Source: Kiritimatiellia bacterium (lineage in GTDB: Bacteria > Verrucomicrobiota > Kiritimatiellia > RFP12 > UBA1067). Taken from it: a stretch of 9,886 bases of DNA. The notes beneath the pieces are model-generated. The model was not told the DNA's origin and made no database searches. It was given only the letters and a program-made list of their open reading frames with translations. The stretch covers positions 1 to 9,886 of the forward strand of contig JAFUDL010000164.1 in assembly GCA_017459225.1 (NCBI GenBank). Direction: 5' to 3'. The first letter of the stretch is position 1. Every line of letters starts with the position of its first letter. Made by a program: the position numbers and the translations under genes. This document shows, piece by piece, positions 1 to 6,965 of the stretch.

Positions 1-1017
1 CTGCCCGGCCGCCACGAGAAGCGCGAGACCGGCGAGGAACAGAACGATCATCGCGAAATTGAGAACGCCTGACTTCTTCGGCGCGCCCTTGAACTCGCGC
101 CACACGAGGATTCCCCACAGGGCCGAGACGAGCGTAGCGCCCTGGCCGAGCGCGTACGCGATGGCGGCGCCCGCCGTGCCTGCGGTGACGAAGGAAAGGA
201 GCGTTCCCGTGGCCCAGATGCAGCCGCCGAGTATGCCGACGAGATGCACGACAATTCCGCCTTTGAACCAGTCGGCTCCGTTGACGGGCTCGCCGGAGAC
301 CGGCTTCTTCATCATGATCGTGTTGAAGACGAAGTTTGAGGCAAGCACTCCGAGCGTGAACACGAAGAACGCCGTGTAGGGCGTCATGCGGCCCGCCGCG
401 GGCGCGGCATTCGCGAAGCCCATGTCGACCACGCGGTTGACGAGCGGCGAGAACCAGCTCATGAGAAGGCCCGCGAAGATCGCCAGCAGAAGCCCCTTCT
501 TGACGGAAGACGAATCGGAAGCGCCGCCAGACGCAGTCTGCTTCGCCTTGAACGCGAGCGCATTGCAGATGATGGACGCAACGATGATGGCGAGGCCCGT
601 CCAGATGAGATAGGGGTTGCCCTTGCCGTCAACGAACCAGTTCGCCACCGTTCCGCCCACAAGCGCAAGGCCCACGCCAACGGGAAACGCCACGGACATT
701 CCCGCAACCGCGATTGCGGCGGAGAGCAGGATGTTAGAGGCGTTGAAGACGATGCCGCCCAGGAACGGCCACGTCCATTGCGACGCGGAGCTCGACTTCA
801 GGTTCTCGGCGAAGCTCCACGCGCCACCGCCAAGCGAGCCCATGGTGAAGCCGGCGAGAAGCGAGAAGAGAACGAGACCGATCACGTAGTCCCAGTAGAA
901 CAGCTCAAAGCGCCAAGTCTTGCCCGCAAGCTTCTGGGTGTTGCCCCAGCTGCCCCAGCAGAGCATCGTTACAACGCAGAGAGCGACGGCGAGTGTGTAG
1001 TTGCTGCAGTAGTACAT
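1..1017 (-). CDS. Ten-helix inner-membrane sugar permease (drug/metabolite superfamily, GRP/ureide-permease-like), 3' end outside window
   Basis: The frame is open for 339 codons from an ATG at 1017 to the window edge with no stop. About ten hydrophobic segments can be read, near residues 8-24, 44-60, 84-104, 105-122, 137-156, 175-195, 214-235, 253-273, 280-303 and 318-338, with a hydrophilic Ser/Lys linker around 158-174 splitting the protein into two halves. Early motifs are MLCWGSWGNTQKLAGK and WRFELFYWDYVIG. These resemble the family annotated in Bacteroidetes and relatives as GRP-type sugar or 'multidrug DMT' permeases, related to ureide permeases; that match is from memory. An AGGA Shine-Dalgarno site at 1024-1027 lies 6 nt before the ATG and supports this start. 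The family is about this length, so probably only a few residues are missing. Its position just downstream of ribokinase suggests proton-coupled ribose or ribonucleoside import, which is inference. The exact substrate cannot be read from the sequence. Confidence 0.85.
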   Translation of the reverse strand, partial: MYYCSNYTLAVALCVVTMLCWGSWGNTQKLAGKTWRFELFYWDYVIGLVLFSLLAGFTMGSLGGGAWSFAENLKSSSASQWTWPFLGGIVFNASNILLSAAIAVAGMSVAFPVGVGLALVGGTVANWFVDGKGNPYLIWTGLAIIVASIICNALAFKAKQTASGGASDSSSVKKGLLLAIFAGLLMSWFSPLVNRVVDMGFANAAPAAGRMTPYTAFFVFTLGVLASNFVFNTIMMKKPVSGEPVNGADWFKGGIVVHLVGILGGCIWATGTLLSFVTAGTAGAAIAYALGQGATLVSALWGILVWREFKGAPKKSGVLNFAMIVLFLAGLALLVAAGQ

Positions 1018-1027
1018 GGCTTTTCCT

Positions 1028-1064
1028 GTTAGGTGGTTGGGTGGTTAGGTGGTTAGGTGGTTAG
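1028..1064. repeat. Short period-8 tandem repeat (GTTAGGTG) between rbsK and the permease
   Basis: Units on the plus strand are GTTAGGTG, GTTGGGTG, GTTAGGTG and GTTAGGTG, then a partial GTTAG: about 4.5 copies with one substitution. The last unit contains the rbsK stop codon (TTA on the plus strand at 1061-1063), and the first abuts the permease Shine-Dalgarno site. The array therefore fills the whole gap between the two genes. In the mRNA it is a C- and A-rich, probably unstructured spacer. The plus strand, which is the template strand for these genes, is rich in GG tracts. Confidence 0.85.
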
Positions 1065-1960
1065 TGGAGTTCGCGGCGGTAGGGGATAGAGGACTGCGCG
1101 CCGCGGCGCGTCACCGAGATTGCGGACGCCTTCTGCGCGAAGGCTATTGCATCCGCCACGGACTGCCCTTCGGCGAGCGCCACCGTGAACGCGCCGTTGA
1201 AGGTGTCGCCTGCCGCAACGCAGTCAATGGCCTTGACCTTCTTCGCCGGGAACATCTTTCCGCAGTCGCCGCAGAAACATCCCCTCGCCCCCATCGTGAT
1301 GATCACATGGCCGACGCCACGCTTCTTCAACGCCGCGGACGCCTTCGCAGCGCTCGCCGTGTCGGTCACCTTCACGCCGGTTAGTATCTCCGCCTCCGTC
1401 TCGTTCGGCGTAATCCAGTCGACGAGGCCGTAGAGCGCCCTGGGCAGCTTGCGCGCCGGAGCGGGATTGAGGATCACCGTCACGCCGGCATCGTGCGCAG
1501 TCTTTGCCGCCCACGTGACAGTCTCGATAGGAGTCTCGAGCTGGAGAAGAAGCGCGGCGGCGTTCTCTATCTCCGCCTTGAACGGCGCCACGTCGGCGGG
1601 CGAGAGAGTCCCGTTAGCGCCGAGCGCAACGGAAATCACGTTCTGGCCCTTGGCGTCAACGAGGATGAGAGCCGTGCCGGACGGCTCCTTCGCATCCACC
1701 ACGAGGTGCGCGGCAATGCCGTCCTTCTTCATGCGCCCTGCGGTCTCGCGTCCGAAAACATCGTCGCCGACCTTTGCGATGAACGTGCATTCGCCCTTCT
1801 TCGCGGAAAGGCGCGCCACGGCAACGGCCTGGTTCGCGCCCTTGCCGCCGGGGTTCATTACAAAACTTCCGCCGGTCACGGTCTCGCCCGGAACGGGGAT
1901 GCGTTTGTTGGCGATCACCATGTCGGTGTTCGTGGAGCCCAAAACTACAATCTTTTTCAT
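1061..1960 (-). CDS. rbsK: Ribokinase (PfkB carbohydrate kinase family)
   Basis: A 299-residue protein of normal ribokinase length. It phosphorylates D-ribose at O5 with ATP to give ribose 5-phosphate for the pentose phosphate pathway and nucleotide synthesis, in the cytosol. Visible family marks are the N-terminal strand VVLGSTNTDMVI (residues 5-16), the PfkB glycine-rich signature NPGGKGANQA (36-45), the NPAPA strand followed by ITPNETEAEIL, the VIITMGARG strand, and AAGDTFNGAF near the C-terminus, where Asp252 is the expected catalytic base. The first ATG giving the canonical N-terminus is at 1960; no Shine-Dalgarno sequence precedes it, consistent with a very short leader. The stop lies inside the octamer repeat, 43 nt before the permease start, so the two genes probably share a transcript. 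Other PfkB sugars cannot be fully excluded, but the GGKGANQA/AAGDTFNG combination is typical of ribokinase. Confidence 0.95.
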   Translation of the reverse strand: MKKIVVLGSTNTDMVIANKRIPVPGETVTGGSFVMNPGGKGANQAVAVARLSAKKGECTFIAKVGDDVFGRETAGRMKKDGIAAHLVVDAKEPSGTALILVDAKGQNVISVALGANGTLSPADVAPFKAEIENAAALLLQLETPIETVTWAAKTAHDAGVTVILNPAPARKLPRALYGLVDWITPNETEAEILTGVKVTDTASAAKASAALKKRGVGHVIITMGARGCFCGDCGKMFPAKKVKAIDCVAAGDTFNGAFTVALAEGQSVADAIAFAQKASAISVTRRGAQSSIPYRRELH

Positions 1961-1969
1961 AGCGTGAAT

Positions 1970-1999
1970 ATCATACCATTTTCAGAATGGTAAAATCAA
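1970..1999 (-). promoter_or_regulatory. Predicted sigma70-type promoter of the rbsK-permease operon
   Basis: Read on the minus strand, TTGATT (plus 1994-1999) and TATGAT (plus 1970-1975) are separated by 18 bases. Each box is close to the -35/-10 consensus. Transcription would be expected to begin about 5-8 bases after the -10 box, near 1962-1965, only a few bases before the ATG at 1960, so the transcript would be leaderless or nearly so. This is read by eye and not tested. Confidence 0.6.
1974..1992. promoter_or_regulatory. Perfect inverted repeat, probable operator in the rbsK/regulator divergent region
   Basis: TACCATT at 1974-1980 and AATGGTA at 1986-1992 are exact reverse complements, separated by TTCAG. 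The 19-bp palindrome sits in the spacer of the predicted rbsK promoter, touches its -10 box, and includes the candidate ATG (1987) of the divergent regulator remnant. A dimeric repressor bound here would block RNA polymerase. The neighbouring GntR-type gene is the obvious candidate ligand, by inference from position. Confidence 0.6.
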
Positions 2000-2288
2000 C
2001 ACTGCAAAGTGATTGTGCGCAGAAAGCTGCTTTAGCACGAGCGAGGAGACGCTCGCGCGCAGGTTCGGCGCAAGCCGCCCCACCGTTGAGCGTGCGCTCA
2101 GGGAACTGAAGCGCGAGGGCCTGCTGGAGTCGCGTAGCGGTTCCGGATCGTACCTCACCTTCGCCGCACGCAACGCGGGCGCGCGCAACATCCGCTTCCT
2201 CTCCCAGCCCAACTACGCCAGCACCATCCGCGCGCGAATCCAGGGCGTGGCGCAGGCCGCGATCATGGTCGTGCGCCGCTCAACATGA
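1987..2288 (+). pseudogene. Remnant of a GntR-type winged-helix transcriptional regulator, frameshifted and truncated
   Basis: The frame read from a TTG at 2013 contains a convincing GntR-type winged helix: recognition-helix region ETLARRFGASRPTVERAL followed by the wing REGLLESRSGSGSYL. After this, a stretch ending in RIQGVAQAA resembles the start of a LacI/periplasmic-binding-like effector domain, as in GntR-LacI hybrid regulators of sugar operons. The protein then stops at a TGA (2286-2288), leaving about 91 residues where a full regulator of this type has roughly 330-370. The only ATG placed as a natural start (1987, MVKSTLQSD) is in a different frame, and the usual first helix before the Ser-Glu-Glu segment is missing. 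This suggests an indel near 2010-2035 plus loss of the 3' part. It diverges from rbsK over the palindrome. A functional short DNA-binding protein is possible but less likely. Confidence 0.65.
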
Positions 2289-2350
2289 GCAGCGTCTGGC
2301 CCATCATTATCATCAAGGCAATAGCCCTAGCCTGAGATGCCGAAGTCGCG

Positions 2351-5300
2351 TCAGCGAACGATGATGAAAGTACCGGCGTAAATGTAAAGGCCGTCGTCTT
2401 TCTTGATGATGGAAAAACGCCGTTCTTTGTCGCCGCACACGAACTTGAGCCCCTCAAGATTTTCTGGAGCGGTCTCCCAGCTGACGATCGGCGTCTTGGT
2501 CGAGGCTTTCCATCCGCCCAGCTTGACCTTGACCGTCGCGTCGTCAGCGAACTTGAGCGTGTGGTCGCCTCCCGTGAACGCCGAGACGCGCGGAAGCGCG
2601 TTCGTCCGCGACGAGAGGTCGATCGTCGAACCGTCCTGCATCGTGCAGCCGTAGAAGTAGTCGTGCTCGGACGGCTTGAACGCACCGTAAACATTCAGCG
2701 CCGCCGTACCGCTGTTGGCGTTGTAGTTGTACGCCACCTCGTAGTCATGTACGCTCAGATCGGTGCCGATATTCAGCGCGCAGCCGACAATGAAGTCCAC
2801 GGTCCGCGCGTCGCAGGCGGAGGTAAGCGTCTGAAACCAACCGCCGGAGGTGATTTTGATCTTGCCCGGGCCCTGCGGCGACAAGTCCTGGAACTTGAGG
2901 TTCTTCGCATTCGCGATGGCGACTTCAAGTGTGTATCCGTTCAGGGTAAAATCGTTGTATTGCATGTTGAAGTCGCCAGTTGTTTCAAGATACGAATCGG
3001 CGGTCAGACTCCTTGCGCAGTTGAAGAGACCCGAGGCCCCCTTCACCGTGCCGCCGTTGAACACCACCGTCGTATAACCGAAACCGCCATACCCGTTGAC
3101 GTCGAGCGTCGCCCCGTCATCGACTGTGACGAGCTGCGCGCTGACATCCGTCGTTCCGTTTCCGCCCAAGGGCCAGTAGGCGGGCTCTGCCGCGTACTTC
3201 AACGTCCCCGCCGCAACCTGCGTACCTCCTGTGAATGTCTGGTGATCCTTCTTTATGACAATGGTTCCAGGTCCGGTCTTCACAAATTTCAGATTGCCCG
3301 TGAGCGCCATCTTCGTGACGGTCGTCGTGGCGTCCTGGGGGACTTCAACTTCAAGCGAACCAACCTGCTCTGCGGAGTTCGTCACGGTGAACACATTGAT
3401 GCCGCCGGCCAGCACGGCGGGCAGCTTGAGGAGTCCGCCGTTGGCGTCGAACACCGTCCCGTCTCCCACCACAAGCGATTCCGTCCTCGTGAAGTCGAAG
3501 GCCGCGCCTGCGGCGTTCGTGAACTTGTTTGTGGCCAGCACGAACGCGGCGGGTGAAACCGCCGGCGTGACTGCGCAGATCGCGTCGTATTCCGCGGCGG
3601 TCGTGAACCGCACCTGCATGTTGCCCGTCACGTTGCCGCCCCACTCGGTGTCCTGTACGCCGCTCGTGTAGAACTGCCATCCGTCGTTGACCCACATCGC
3701 ATACTCGGGCTCGTCTGCAGCCTTGATGTAGAGGCCGTCGTCCTTCACCGCAAGAGCCTTGCCCTCCACGGCCGCGCCGTTCGCCACCAACGCGAAGGCC
3801 ACCGAGAATTCAGGCGCAGAACCCGAAGGCCACGAGACAAGGCACGTGCCGACGTCGGAACTGCGCTCGCCGATCTCCACGTTGACTGTGACGCCCTCGG
3901 CGAACTTGAGCGTGTTGTCGCCGGTTGTAAAAGCGGATGCACGCGGCAGCGGCGTCGTCCTCGCCGAGAGGTCGATCGTCGAGCCATTCTGCATCGTGCA
4001 GCCGTAGAAATAGTCGTGGTCGACGCCGGGCTTGAACGTCCCATACACGTTCAGCGCCGCCGTGCCGGTGTTGTAGTTGGCACCGAACACCGCCTCATAG
4101 TCGTGTACGCTCAGCGCGGTGCCGAGATTCAACGCGCTGCCGACAATGAAGTCCACGTTCCGCGCATCGTATGCGGCGTTGGCCGTCTGCATGTAGCCGC
4201 CAGAAGTGATTTTGATCTTGCCCGGGCCCTGCGGCGGGCAGTTGTCGAACTTGAGCGTCTTTCCTCCGGCAATGGCGACTTCAAGGGTGTGTCCGTTCAG
4301 GACAAGCGGACTGCTGGCGGTTTGCATGTTGAAGTTGCCGGTGGCGTTGAGATACGAATCGGCGGTCAAACTCTTTGCGCCGTTGAACTGCGTTGTGGAG
4401 CCCCTCACAGTGCCGCCGTTGAACACCACCGTCGTGTAGCCGAAGCCCGTCTTTCCGTTGACGTCGAGCGTCGCGCCGGCATCGACGGTGACGACCTGCG
4501 CGCTGGCATCCTTTGTTCCGTTTTTGCCCAATGGCCAGTTGGCGGGAGCTGCGTCGTACATCAGCGTTCCGGAGGCTACCTGCGTGCCGCCGGTGTAGGT
4601 CTGGCCGGTTTTGGAGAACATGAAAAGCCCATCCCCTTCCGTCACGAGCTTCAGCTTGTTCGCAAGCGCGATCTGGCTATTGTAGGTCAGGGTTCCCTCC
4701 GGAACGACCACGTGCAGCTCGCCCCCGCCGACGGTGTCGGTCACCGTCGTGGTGAGCCAAGGATCAAGCGTCTTCACGTAGAGCTTGTGACCGGACGTGT
4801 TGATCGTGAGGTTCGCCGCCGTCGTCATCACGGAGGCGTACGGCGTCAGGTCGGCGTCGGTTGCCATCGTGATGCTCGACGAGATGTGTACCTGCGTGTA
4901 CTTGTTGGGAAGCGCGTCGGGAAGCGCCGTGCCGTCTGCGGCCTTGCACGTCCAGCTCGAAGTCTCCGCAGGATCGCCTCCGTTCCACACCGCCGTCGCG
5001 GGCGCGCCGTCCGCGTCGTGCAGCGCCACCGAAAGGTCGCACACACCGTATCCACCCGCCCAAGCCGATGCCGATGCGATGCTGTTGTTGTTCACGACAA
5101 CGCCCGTCCCGGCGTCGTTCGTGATCTTCCGCCCCAGCCTGTCGTTGTAGAGACTGTAGTACCCTGCTTTGAAGGCGGTTGCATGCACGCCGTCCTCGCC
5201 GTTCGTGAAGCGGACGGCCACGCACTTCGCGTACCCGGCCGGCATCTGCATCTCGGCGCGGAATTCCGTGATCTCGCCGGTCGTGGAATCAGTGGCCGTT

Positions 5301-6928
5301 ATGATGCGGTTGAAGCATTTCATCTCCTGCATCTGGTCTGAATTGCTTATGGCGCCGCCGCACGCCTTGCCGAAGATCTCGTGGTTGAAGATGTCCTTGA
5401 CCCTCAAGCCGGGAAACACAAGCGTGTTGCTGCCGATGATGCTCATGACGCCCAGCTGCTTGATGCCGTATCCAGATCCATGATCTCCTGCGGCGACGCC
5501 TGTGTTGGTGAAACCAGACGCCACGGCAACGGTGCCGGATGCATCGACCGTGAACGGAATAGACGTCGCGTAATGCCCTGTCACATTGCCGTTTTTATCC
5601 TTAGGGTTCGCCCTGTACATCGCCTTGACCGCCTTTGCCTGGACGCCGCCCGTCCCCTGCGATAGTTCCACCACCACGTATTTCGTGTAGGCTCCGTCCG
5701 CGCACGCAAGGGCGAATAACAGTTTCTGCAGCGGCTGGGCGGTGTCGGTGGGATAGCGCGTCACGGCGTGGCTGTAGGCGTTGACGGCGAAGCGTTCCCC
5801 GCCGCCAATTGCCGCACCTTGCATAAGCCCGTAGAACTTGAAGCCCTCCAGTTCCGAAAGCGACACGCCGGGGAACACGATCTGCGCCGTGCCGCCGAGA
5901 TACGAGAATCTGTCGAAGAAATGCGTATTTGCCGCAGGGATCACCGCCTCCTCCGTCACTTCGACGTTGTACATCCCGTAGCCGCTCGCCAAGATCCACG
6001 TCGGAACACCACCGACCTTGACGTTGCTGTCATCCACCTTGGTGCCGTCGTCCTTCACGAACCTCATGCCGAGTTCCGTGGTCGCCTTGTAATATCCGCC
6101 GACGAGCTGCGCGTACACGCCATCGCCGCCCTCGCCGTCGCTGAACTCCACGACTGCGCATTTCAAGTTATTGCCATCATAGTACTGGGCCTCGCAGCGG
6201 ATCGCCGTTGGGTTCGCCGCCGTGCCGGCGGTTACGACGGCGTTGGTGAAGAGAAGCGGCAGTCCAAGCATTGATCCGCTCGATCCGCCAGCAACTTTCG
6301 CGGACAGCTTGCCCTTGACGTTGGTGCCGATCTGCGCAACCGTGAGCCCGGGGAACGCAAGCTGTTTCGTCTGCGAAAGCCCCCTGGCGACGCCCATTGC
6401 CCTCACGCCGTAACCACTCACCGTTGCAGTCGTTGCAATGCCGCTGTTCGACACGGTGTTCCACGTCAGTTCGCCCGTACTGGCGTTTACGGTATAGAAA
6501 CTTGTCGTAAAGCCGGCTTTGGAAGTAGAAACATACCATGCCTTCGGAATCTTCGCATACACGCCGCCTTCGCCGTTGTACAGCTGGATATGGACGGCTT
6601 TGTAATATGTTCCCTCAATCGTCACGATGTCGAAATCGTAGCGTTGGATGGCGGCGCCCGTCGCGTTCGCGGGATACGGCTTGACTTGGTTGGACAACCC
6701 TGTCTTGACTGCGCCAAAGGACCCGCCGCCCATCGTGCCCCAGAAGGAGTGGCCTTCGAGGTCTGCGAGCGTCTTGCCGGGAAACACCAGCACGCCTCCG
6801 GTCGTGATGAACCCGCCCGAGTACGAGATGTCCGTATCGGCCATGCGATGCGTCGTCACGGCCAGCGCCGTTCCCGCCGCGCACACCATAAGCGCGGCCA
6901 CCACCACGCGAATCACGTTCTTCTTCAT
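2351..6928 (-). CDS. Giant secreted repeat protein: signal peptide, four FPG/GYG repeats, two PATR/beta-rich modules
   Basis: A 1525-residue exported protein with no recognised catalytic domain. Residues 1-23 are a clear signal peptide: KK, then a hydrophobic run, then GTALA before VTTH. Residues ~25-634 hold four divergent copies of an unrecognised ~150-residue repeat. Residues ~645-685 contain a W-x-G ... SSW segment (VWNGGDPAETSSW) of the kind that often opens PATR proteins. Residues ~730-1070 and ~1185-1525 are two copies of a PATR-plus-beta-rich module; the PATR cores contain QTYTGGTQVASGTL (~763-791) and QTFTGGTQVAAGTL (~1218-1245). A ~110-residue linker (MWVNDGWQFYTSG...) separates the copies. 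The C-terminus is GLYIYAGTFIIVR, with no visible autotransporter barrel or LPXTG. A GAGAGGA-like ribosome site 6 nt upstream and the signal peptide fix the start. It follows the LamG/PATR gene by 37 nt, so the two probably form an operon. A surface adhesin or glycan-contact role is inferred from architecture only. Confidence 0.85.
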   Translation of the reverse strand: MKKNVIRVVVAALMVCAAGTALAVTTHRMADTDISYSGGFITTGGVLVFPGKTLADLEGHSFWGTMGGGSFGAVKTGLSNQVKPYPANATGAAIQRYDFDIVTIEGTYYKAVHIQLYNGEGGVYAKIPKAWYVSTSKAGFTTSFYTVNASTGELTWNTVSNSGIATTATVSGYGVRAMGVARGLSQTKQLAFPGLTVAQIGTNVKGKLSAKVAGGSSGSMLGLPLLFTNAVVTAGTAANPTAIRCEAQYYDGNNLKCAVVEFSDGEGGDGVYAQLVGGYYKATTELGMRFVKDDGTKVDDSNVKVGGVPTWILASGYGMYNVEVTEEAVIPAANTHFFDRFSYLGGTAQIVFPGVSLSELEGFKFYGLMQGAAIGGGERFAVNAYSHAVTRYPTDTAQPLQKLLFALACADGAYTKYVVVELSQGTGGVQAKAVKAMYRANPKDKNGNVTGHYATSIPFTVDASGTVAVASGFTNTGVAAGDHGSGYGIKQLGVMSIIGSNTLVFPGLRVKDIFNHEIFGKACGGAISNSDQMQEMKCFNRIITATDSTTGEITEFRAEMQMPAGYAKCVAVRFTNGEDGVHATAFKAGYYSLYNDRLGRKITNDAGTGVVVNNNSIASASAWAGGYGVCDLSVALHDADGAPATAVWNGGDPAETSSWTCKAADGTALPDALPNKYTQVHISSSITMATDADLTPYASVMTTAANLTINTSGHKLYVKTLDPWLTTTVTDTVGGGELHVVVPEGTLTYNSQIALANKLKLVTEGDGLFMFSKTGQTYTGGTQVASGTLMYDAAPANWPLGKNGTKDASAQVVTVDAGATLDVNGKTGFGYTTVVFNGGTVRGSTTQFNGAKSLTADSYLNATGNFNMQTASSPLVLNGHTLEVAIAGGKTLKFDNCPPQGPGKIKITSGGYMQTANAAYDARNVDFIVGSALNLGTALSVHDYEAVFGANYNTGTAALNVYGTFKPGVDHDYFYGCTMQNGSTIDLSARTTPLPRASAFTTGDNTLKFAEGVTVNVEIGERSSDVGTCLVSWPSGSAPEFSVAFALVANGAAVEGKALAVKDDGLYIKAADEPEYAMWVNDGWQFYTSGVQDTEWGGNVTGNMQVRFTTAAEYDAICAVTPAVSPAAFVLATNKFTNAAGAAFDFTRTESLVVGDGTVFDANGGLLKLPAVLAGGINVFTVTNSAEQVGSLEVEVPQDATTTVTKMALTGNLKFVKTGPGTIVIKKDHQTFTGGTQVAAGTLKYAAEPAYWPLGGNGTTDVSAQLVTVDDGATLDVNGYGGFGYTTVVFNGGTVKGASGLFNCARSLTADSYLETTGDFNMQYNDFTLNGYTLEVAIANAKNLKFQDLSPQGPGKIKITSGGWFQTLTSACDARTVDFIVGCALNIGTDLSVHDYEVAYNYNANSGTAALNVYGAFKPSEHDYFYGCTMQDGSTIDLSSRTNALPRVSAFTGGDHTLKFADDATVKVKLGGWKASTKTPIVSWETAPENLEGLKFVCGDKERRFSIIKKDDGLYIYAGTFIIVR
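2549..3260 (-). repeat. Direct DNA repeat, copy B (second PATR/beta-rich module of the 1525-aa gene)
   Basis: This segment matches 3902-4620 at an offset of about 1353-1360 bases, with small in-frame indels. Shared stretches include CTTGCCCGGGCCCTGCGGCG (near 2860 and 4217) and GAGAGGTCGATCGTCGA (near 2610 and 3965). It encodes the PATR core through to the DGSTIDLSSRT motif. The duplication is visible at the DNA level, so it is younger than the protein-level repeats at the N-terminus. The edges are approximate. Confidence 0.8.
3902..4620 (-). repeat. Direct DNA repeat, copy A (first PATR/beta-rich module of the 1525-aa gene)
   Basis: Partner of 2549-3260. The encoded proteins align from QTYTGGTQVASGTL through ATLDVNG, GFGYTTVVFNGGTV, LTADSYL, PQGPGKIKITSGG, DARNVDFIVG, LSVHDYE, GTAALNVYG and HDYFYGCTMQNGSTIDLS. 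Copy A has a few extra residues, for example TASSP before LVLNGHTLEV. A third, more diverged copy of the module lies in the neighbouring gene. Confidence 0.8.
5027..6856 (-). repeat. Four divergent ~150-residue FPG/GYG protein repeats
   Basis: The four units lie near residues 25-185, 186-329, 346-494 and 501-634 of the 1525-aa protein. Each begins with a hydrophobic-FPG strand: VLVFPGKTLADLEG, QLAFPGLTVAQIGT, QIVFPGVSLSELEG, TLVFPGLRVKDIFN. Each has a central Gly-rich strand pair: NGEGGVYAKIPKAWY, DGEGGDGVYAQLVGGYY, QGTGGVQAKAVKAMY, NGEDGVHATAFKAGYY. Each closes with VSGYGVRAMGV, ASGYGMYNVEV, GSGYGIKQLGV or AGGYGVCDLSV. I do not recognise the family. The exact domain register could be shifted, since the GYG strand of one unit runs almost directly into the FPG strand of the next. 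Confidence 0.75.
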
Positions 6929-6934
6929 GCCTTT

Positions 6935-6941
6935 TCCTCTC
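6935..6941 (-). promoter_or_regulatory. Ribosome binding site of the 1525-aa gene
   Basis: GAGAGGA on the minus strand lies 6 nt before the ATG at 6928. The following AGGAAAAGGC-ATG is nearly the same as the AGGAAAAGCC-ATG in front of the permease gene, suggesting a common strong site in this genome. It fixes the start directly before the signal peptide. Confidence 0.7.
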
Positions 6942-6965
6942 TTTCAATCGTTCATGCCAACACCG

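Noticed and set aside
2013..2212. Minus-strand open frame opposite the regulator remnant (1982-2212)
   Set aside because: The plus strand encodes a clear winged-helix motif; the minus-strand product has no recognisable feature.
2312..2330. Small hairpin (AGGGC-TATT-GCCTT on the minus strand) after the giant-gene operon, considered as a terminator
   Set aside because: The stem is only five pairs with a wobble, and it is not followed by a run of U, so an intrinsic terminator is not supported.
2285..2335. Tiny hydrophobic plus-strand frame MSSVWPIIIIKAIALA
   Set aside because: Only 16 codons, no ribosome site, overlapping the regulator stop. It could be a remnant of something, but nothing supports a gene.
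4016..5341. A 441-codon plus-strand open frame
   Set aside because: It is opposite the 1525-aa gene, Arg-rich, and a similar frame appears opposite the duplicated module (2561-3556), as expected for a shadow of a repeated sense gene.
5027..6856. The four-fold repeat read as LamG or PATR domains
   Set aside because: None of the units has the T-Y/F-T-G-G-T PATR core or the FYLDG and DEVAIF strands of LamG. The FPG and GYG landmarks are different.
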